Source of the DNA: Planctomycetota bacterium | GTDB lineage: Bacteria; Planctomycetota; Phycisphaerae; FEN-1346 | Length of the DNA: 8,591 nucleotides | Assembly: GCA_026387055.1 (NCBI GenBank) | Contig: JAPLML010000732.1 | Location: forward strand, 1 to 8,591 | Direction of reading: 5' to 3' | Part shown: positions 5,216-8,591 of the stretch, in pieces | How positions within the stretch are numbered: the first letter of the stretch is position 1 | How the letters are laid out: each line of letters begins with the position of its first letter | The notes under the pieces: generated by a model | Seen by the model: only the letters and a program-made list of their open reading frames with translations | Told to the model about the DNA's origin: nothing | Database searches by the model: none | Made by a program: the position numbers and the translations under genes

Positions 5216-7507
5216 ATGGCCGAGCCTCCGGACTCGAGCGATCTGCCGACGGTCAGTCCCGGTCCCCGGCCGGGCGAGGCCCCTGCCGAGGCGCCGCCGC
5301 CCCTCGCCGCCGCCCCGGCCTTCCTGGGGCTGGAGGTCCTCGAAGAGACAGCGCCGGGCGCCGGCGGCATGGGCCGCGTGTACCGCGCGCGGGACGTCAG
5401 CCTCGACTGCATCGTCGCCGTCAAGACCGTCAAGGAGCACCTCTTGACGCCCGAGGGCCGGGCGTTCTTCAAGCGCGAGGCCCGGGCCGCGGCGCGGCTG
5501 AAGCACCCGAACATCGTCCGCATCTACGGCTTCAACCCGGACCACGCGCCGCCGTACTACGTGATGGAGTTCGTGGAGGGCCGCCCGCTCGACGAGGCGT
5601 GCACGGGCAAACCCATCGGCGTGGTGGTCGAGATCCTCGAGAAGACGGCCCGGGCCTTGGCGTACGCCAACGCCAAGGGGGTCGTCCACCGCGACATCAA
5701 GCCGTCGAACATCCTGGTGGACTACCACGATGAGCCGCACCTGACGGACTTCGGGCTGGCCGAGAAGTGGGACGAGGCGTCCCTCGGCGGCTCGGACGGC
5801 GAGGCCGCCGGGGCCGGCACGCCCCTGTTCCTCGCCCCGGAGCTTTACCTCGCCGAGCCGGTGGTCGCCCCGACGGCCGACGTCTTCGCCCTCGGCGTAA
5901 CGATGTACCGCCTGCTGACCGGCCGGTACCCCTTCACCGGCCGGACGCTCGAGGAGGTCCGCCGGGCCGTGCTGGGGGGCGAACCGCCCCTGCTCCAGGA
6001 ACTCAACTCGGCGGTGCCCGAGCCGCTCCAGCGCATCTGCCTGAAGGCCCTCGAACGGGACCTGGAGGCGCGGTACGCGTCGGCCCAGGCGCTCGCCGAC
6101 GACCTGCGCCGCTTCCGCGAGGGGCGGGAGGTCTTCGCGCGGCCCACGCGGTACGAGGCCGAGCTTCGCGGCAAGCTCCAGAACCACGTCACGGAAATCA
6201 AGCTGTGGTCCGAACATCGCCTGATCGACGTGCCCGAGATGGACCGGCTCGTCCGCCCGTACCGCAAGCTCCTGGATGCCGAGTTCCCCTGGCACGACCT
6301 GGCGCGGCGGTTCCCGTGGGAGACGGCGATCCTACGGCTGGGGGGGTGGCTGGTGGTCGTGGGGACGATCCTCTGGCCCTACCTCTATTGGCCGAAGCTG
6401 GCGAGTTACGACCGCCTCTTGGCCGTCGGGGCCCCGACGCTTCTGCTGAATCTGGTGGGGTGGTTCTTTCATCGGCGGAAGAACCGCTCGACGGCATTCA
6501 TCTTCCTCTCGCTGGGGGCCCTGCTGCTGCCGCTCTTCATGGGCGTCCTCCTGACCGAGCAGCACTGGCTGCGGTATCCGCAATCGGCGGCCCGAGAGCT
6601 CGCCGGAGAGGAAGCCGTCAAAGATGTGGCGGTGGTCGAGGCCGACGCCCGGCCAGTGGCCGCGCCCGTGTTCCTGCCCACCAACATGCAACTGACGGTG
6701 TCGGTCAGCACGTTCGTGGCGTACCTGCTGGTCCTGCTTGGGGTGACGCGCGTCAGGGCCTTTGTCATCTGGACCGGTCTGGGCGTTTACGTTCTCTTTA
6801 CGACCGTGCTTCTCCTGCTGGGGCTGAAGGAGTGGCTGGACGCCAACGAACTCGCCTGGACGCTGGTCTGTTACATCGCCTTGGCCCTGGAGTTCCTGGC
6901 GGTCTCGAAACTGTTGGAGCTGCGCGGCCAAAGCGATTGGGCCGGGAGTCTCTACGTCTTCTTTCCTGTGCCCTTGGCGTACTGCCTGACGAAGCTGGCC
7001 CAGCGCGGCGCGATGGAATGGCTCGGCGCCACGGGCGCGTGGGACGAACAGAGCGTCGACCTGTGGCTGATGGCGAACGGCGTGGTCTATCTCGCGGCCG
7101 CCCTCTGGAGCAGCCAGGCCCGGGCGAGCCACGTGCGCCTCTGGGGCGACTTGTTCTGGCTCCTTGTCCCCGCCAGCCTCCTCATTCCGGTGGACATCCT
7201 TTGGCGCGCCACGGATCATGGCCTCAAGCTCGCCATGATCGGCGGGAAACCCTTCCGCACCTACGAGGCCCTGTCGTTCCTGATCTCGGTCGGCTTCGTG
7301 GTGCTGGGGACGCGGATGCGGCGCTACACGCTGGCCCTCTCAGGCCTGGTGGGACTGGCAGCGTTCATTCTCCTGACGACGGACCTGCATTTCCGGAAAT
7401 ACCTCTCGTGGCCGCTGGCCCTGACGATCGCCGGCGGCGCGGCCATGGCCATCGCCGTCCTGCTGGTGATCGCCAAGGCCCGCAAGCGCCCGCAGACGCT
7501 GATGTGA
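5216..7507 (+). CDS. Membrane Ser/Thr protein kinase with about 12 transmembrane segments
   Basis: A 763-residue Hanks-type kinase (777 if the ATG at 5174 is used). The catalytic domain spans about residues 38-300 and is complete: P-loop GAGGMGRVY (48-56), VAVK lysine K70, HRDIKPSN (158-165), DFG (178-180) and APE (207-209), so it should be active. A cytoplasmic linker with a helical segment (EIKLWSEHRLIDVPEMDRLV) follows. From about 380 to the end there are roughly 12 hydrophobic segments, with a hydrophilic loop of about 45 residues (457-502) between the third and fourth. The segment around the linker and first helices resembles DUF2157-type membrane proteins; this is a weak likeness. There are no PASTA or other known extracellular sensor domains, so the membrane region itself is the likely sensor. 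The stop codon is 3 bp before the sigma factor start, which points to a kinase that acts on that sigma factor. Confidence 0.9.
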   Translation: MAEPPDSSDLPTVSPGPRPGEAPAEAPPPLAAAPAFLGLEVLEETAPGAGGMGRVYRARDVSLDCIVAVKTVKEHLLTPEGRAFFKREARAAARLKHPNIVRIYGFNPDHAPPYYVMEFVEGRPLDEACTGKPIGVVVEILEKTARALAYANAKGVVHRDIKPSNILVDYHDEPHLTDFGLAEKWDEASLGGSDGEAAGAGTPLFLAPELYLAEPVVAPTADVFALGVTMYRLLTGRYPFTGRTLEEVRRAVLGGEPPLLQELNSAVPEPLQRICLKALERDLEARYASAQALADDLRRFREGREVFARPTRYEAELRGKLQNHVTEIKLWSEHRLIDVPEMDRLVRPYRKLLDAEFPWHDLARRFPWETAILRLGGWLVVVGTILWPYLYWPKLASYDRLLAVGAPTLLLNLVGWFFHRRKNRSTAFIFLSLGALLLPLFMGVLLTEQHWLRYPQSAARELAGEEAVKDVAVVEADARPVAAPVFLPTNMQLTVSVSTFVAYLLVLLGVTRVRAFVIWTGLGVYVLFTTVLLLLGLKEWLDANELAWTLVCYIALALEFLAVSKLLELRGQSDWAGSLYVFFPVPLAYCLTKLAQRGAMEWLGATGAWDEQSVDLWLMANGVVYLAAALWSSQARASHVRLWGDLFWLLVPASLLIPVDILWRATDHGLKLAMIGGKPFRTYEALSFLISVGFVVLGTRMRRYTLALSGLVGLAAFILLTTDLHFRKYLSWPLALTIAGGAAMAIAVLLVIAKARKRPQTLM

Positions 7508-7510
7508 GCC

Positions 7511-8284
7511 ATGCCGCGACCCGACGAAACCAGCATGGGCGGCGCCAACCAGGGGTTCCTCGGAACGCCCTGGACCGAGATCCTCCGCGCCCGCACCGCG
7601 GCCCCTGCCCGCCGGCGCGAGGCCCTCGGCCGCATCCTCGGGCGATACTGGAAGCCCCTCTACTGCTACCTGCGCCGCCGCGGTCACTCCAACGAGGAGG
7701 CCAAGGACCTCGTCCAGGGTTTCTGCCAGGAGGTCGTCCTGGGGCGCGGCCTCGTGGCGCAGGCCGACCGCGCCAAGGGGCGGTTCCGCACCTTCCTCCT
7801 GACCGCCCTGGCGCACTACGTGGCCAGCGTCCACCGCGCCGAGACGGCCCGCAAGCGCCGGCCCCAGGACGGCCTCGTGCGCCTCGATGCCACCGACGGG
7901 CCGGGCGTCCCCGAACCGGCCGCCTACGGCACGCCGGAGGACGCCTTCCACCACGCCTGGGCGGCGGCCCTCCTCGACGAGGTAATCGCCGAGGTGCGGG
8001 AGGCCTGCGCAAGGGACGGCAAGGCGGTCCATTGGGAGGTCTTCCGCGCGCGGATCCTGGCGCCCATCATGGAGGACGCCGCGCCACCGTCGCTCGCCGA
8101 GCTCTGCGCCCGCCACGGCATCGCCGGCGAAGACGCCGCCTCGAACATGACGATCACCGTGAAACGCCGGTTCGAGGCGGCCCTGACGCAGCACGTGCGG
8201 GAGCTGGTGGAATCCGACGCCGACGTCGCCGGCGAAATCCGGGACCTGATGGAGATCCTCTCCAAAGGCCATGCCAGGCCCTGA
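7511..8284 (+). CDS. ECF-like RNA polymerase sigma factor of planctomycete type
   Basis: A 257-residue sigma-70 family protein. Region 2 covers about residues 40-115, with YWKPLYCYLRRRGHSNEEAK followed by DLVQGF (66-71), the core-polymerase and -10 contact segment, and GRFRTFLLTALAHYV (90-104). A long linker follows (about 116-190). Region 4 (about 192-250) has a helix-turn-helix-like stretch SLAELCARHGI, then VKRRFEAAL. This pattern (FLGTPW..IL near the start, YWKPLY, ...RGRFRTFLL) is the one I know from the sigma factors that planctomycetes encode beside Ser/Thr kinases; it lacks an adjacent anti-sigma gene here. ATG 7511 follows the kinase stop by 3 bp and has no ribosome site of its own, so translation is probably coupled. 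Phosphorylation by the kinase would be the natural control, as shown for the Vibrio EcfP/PknT pair. Its target promoters are unknown. Confidence 0.85.
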   Translation: MPRPDETSMGGANQGFLGTPWTEILRARTAAPARRREALGRILGRYWKPLYCYLRRRGHSNEEAKDLVQGFCQEVVLGRGLVAQADRAKGRFRTFLLTALAHYVASVHRAETARKRRPQDGLVRLDATDGPGVPEPAAYGTPEDAFHHAWAAALLDEVIAEVREACARDGKAVHWEVFRARILAPIMEDAAPPSLAELCARHGIAGEDAASNMTITVKRRFEAALTQHVRELVESDADVAGEIRDLMEILSKGHARP

Positions 8285-8290
8285 ACCGCC

Positions 8291-8312
8291 GGGGCACGGC
8301 ATGCCCTGCCCC
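8291..8312. repeat. 22-bp near-perfect GC palindrome just after the sigma gene
   Basis: GGGGCACGGCA pairs with the following 11 bases with one mismatch, around a central GGCATGCC. It begins 7 bp after the sigma factor stop codon. It could act as a terminator hairpin, but no T-run follows, so it may instead be another REP-type unit. It shares GGCACGG with the 3972-4045 element. Confidence 0.5.
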
Positions 8313-8328
8313 GCCGCCGAGGACGTAC

Positions 8329-8410
8329 GCGTTACCGGGCCGGCGTAACCCCTCAGTTACAGGTGCTTGGTTCAGATCACCCCCGAAACTGAGGCGTTAC
8401 TGGGCCGGCG
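8329..8410. repeat. Direct repeats enclosing an inverted repeat
   Basis: The 17-bp units 8329-8345 and 8394-8410 (GCGTTAYYGGGCCGGCG-like) differ at one position. Between and overlapping them, 8345-8360 and 8385-8400 are inverted copies at 14 of 16 positions (core CCTCAGTT / AACTGAGG). The set lies just upstream of the TATAAT box of the next gene. A regulator binding region or a repeat remnant are both possible. Confidence 0.55.
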
Positions 8411-8420
8411 CGTTTTTGGA

Positions 8421-8449
8421 CTGAAGTCCGCCTCCGCCCGCCTTATAAT
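8421..8449 (+). promoter_or_regulatory. Candidate promoter with perfect TATAAT for the 8508 gene
   Basis: TATAAT at 8444-8449 is a perfect -10 box in a very GC-rich setting, about 59 bp before the ATG at 8508. The -35 is poor: CTGAAG at 8421-8426 has the right 17-bp spacing but only three matches, and TTGGAC at 8416-8421 is better in sequence but 22 bp away. An activator may be needed. Confidence 0.45.
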
Positions 8450-8507
8450 GACAGGTGTAAGGAGGGCGCCGCGCCTTCCCCGGATGGCCGACCGAAAGGA
8501 AAGAAGA

Positions 8508-8591
8508 ATGAAGACAGCTCTTTACCTCGTGATGGCGGGGGCGTTCGTCGTGGCGGCCGGCCTCCTGGCGCCGGGCTGCAAGGAGCAGGCG
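8508..8591 (+). CDS. Putative lipoprotein, 3'-truncated by the window edge
   Basis: Only the first 28 residues are visible: MKT, a hydrophobic segment (ALYLVMAGAFVVAAGLL, residues 4-20), then APGCKEQ with C24 as the likely lipidated cysteine. The -2 proline makes the lipobox slightly unusual. The ATG follows AAAGGA at 8495-8500 with a 7-bp spacer, and a TATAAT box lies upstream, so it seems to have its own promoter and not to depend on the kinase-sigma operon. Being next to the sigma gene makes it a possible target, but this is speculation. The frame is open at the edge; function cannot be judged. Confidence 0.65.
   Translation, partial: MKTALYLVMAGAFVVAAGLLAPGCKEQA

Noticed and set aside
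5069..6295. 408-codon antisense frame over the start of the kinase gene
   Set aside because: Open only because GC-rich codons seldom give stops on the other strand; no recognisable domain and it overlaps the repeat element.
5767..8424. Very long open frame (885 codons) across the kinase and sigma genes
   Set aside because: It is the +1/+2 shadow of the two genes: the product is almost entirely Arg, Gly, Pro and Ala with no motifs, while the kinase and sigma frames have complete family motifs.

Overview
The window is a GC-rich (roughly two thirds G+C) bacterial segment that looks like a member of the Planctomycetota or a close relative. The reasons are the mix of gene families: a Tat-exported Gfo/Idh/MocA oxidoreductase near a hydroxypyruvate-isomerase-like TIM barrel, a Ser/Thr kinase with a multi-pass membrane tail coupled to an atypical ECF-like sigma factor, and intergenic regions full of palindromic repeats. 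The assignment rests on gene content only; there is no rRNA or marker gene here.

Layout. 2-802 (+): 3' part of a hydroxypyruvate-isomerase-like sugar isomerase. 808-842: heptamer tandem repeat. 878-1706 (+): a two-gene module of a zeta-toxin-like P-loop kinase and a small overlapping partner, probably its antitoxin, followed in frame by a second, headless copy of the partner's C-terminal module (1710-1793). More heptamers of the same kind lie at 1834-1847. 1864-3162 (+): Tat-signal Gfo/Idh/MocA oxidoreductase. 3188-3859 (+): Ala/Lys-rich putative lipoprotein. 4113-4848 (-): two overlapping three-helix membrane proteins of similar architecture, the only minus-strand genes, with REP/REPIN-like inverted repeats on both sides (3877-4045 and 4953-5089). 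5216-8284 (+): Ser/Thr kinase with about 12 hydrophobic segments, then 3 nt later an ECF-like sigma factor. 8285-8507: palindromes, direct repeats and a perfect TATAAT. 8508-8591 (+): start of another putative lipoprotein, cut by the window edge.

How they may work together. The isomerase and the oxidoreductase are typical partners in sugar or polyol breakdown, and the toxin-antitoxin-like cassette sits between them, bounded on both sides by the same heptamer family, as if inserted. The kinase and sigma factor form a tight operon that suggests a membrane-sensed signal passed by phosphorylation to a dedicated sigma factor. The targets cannot be read from the window. The two membrane proteins and the lipoproteins have no recognised function.
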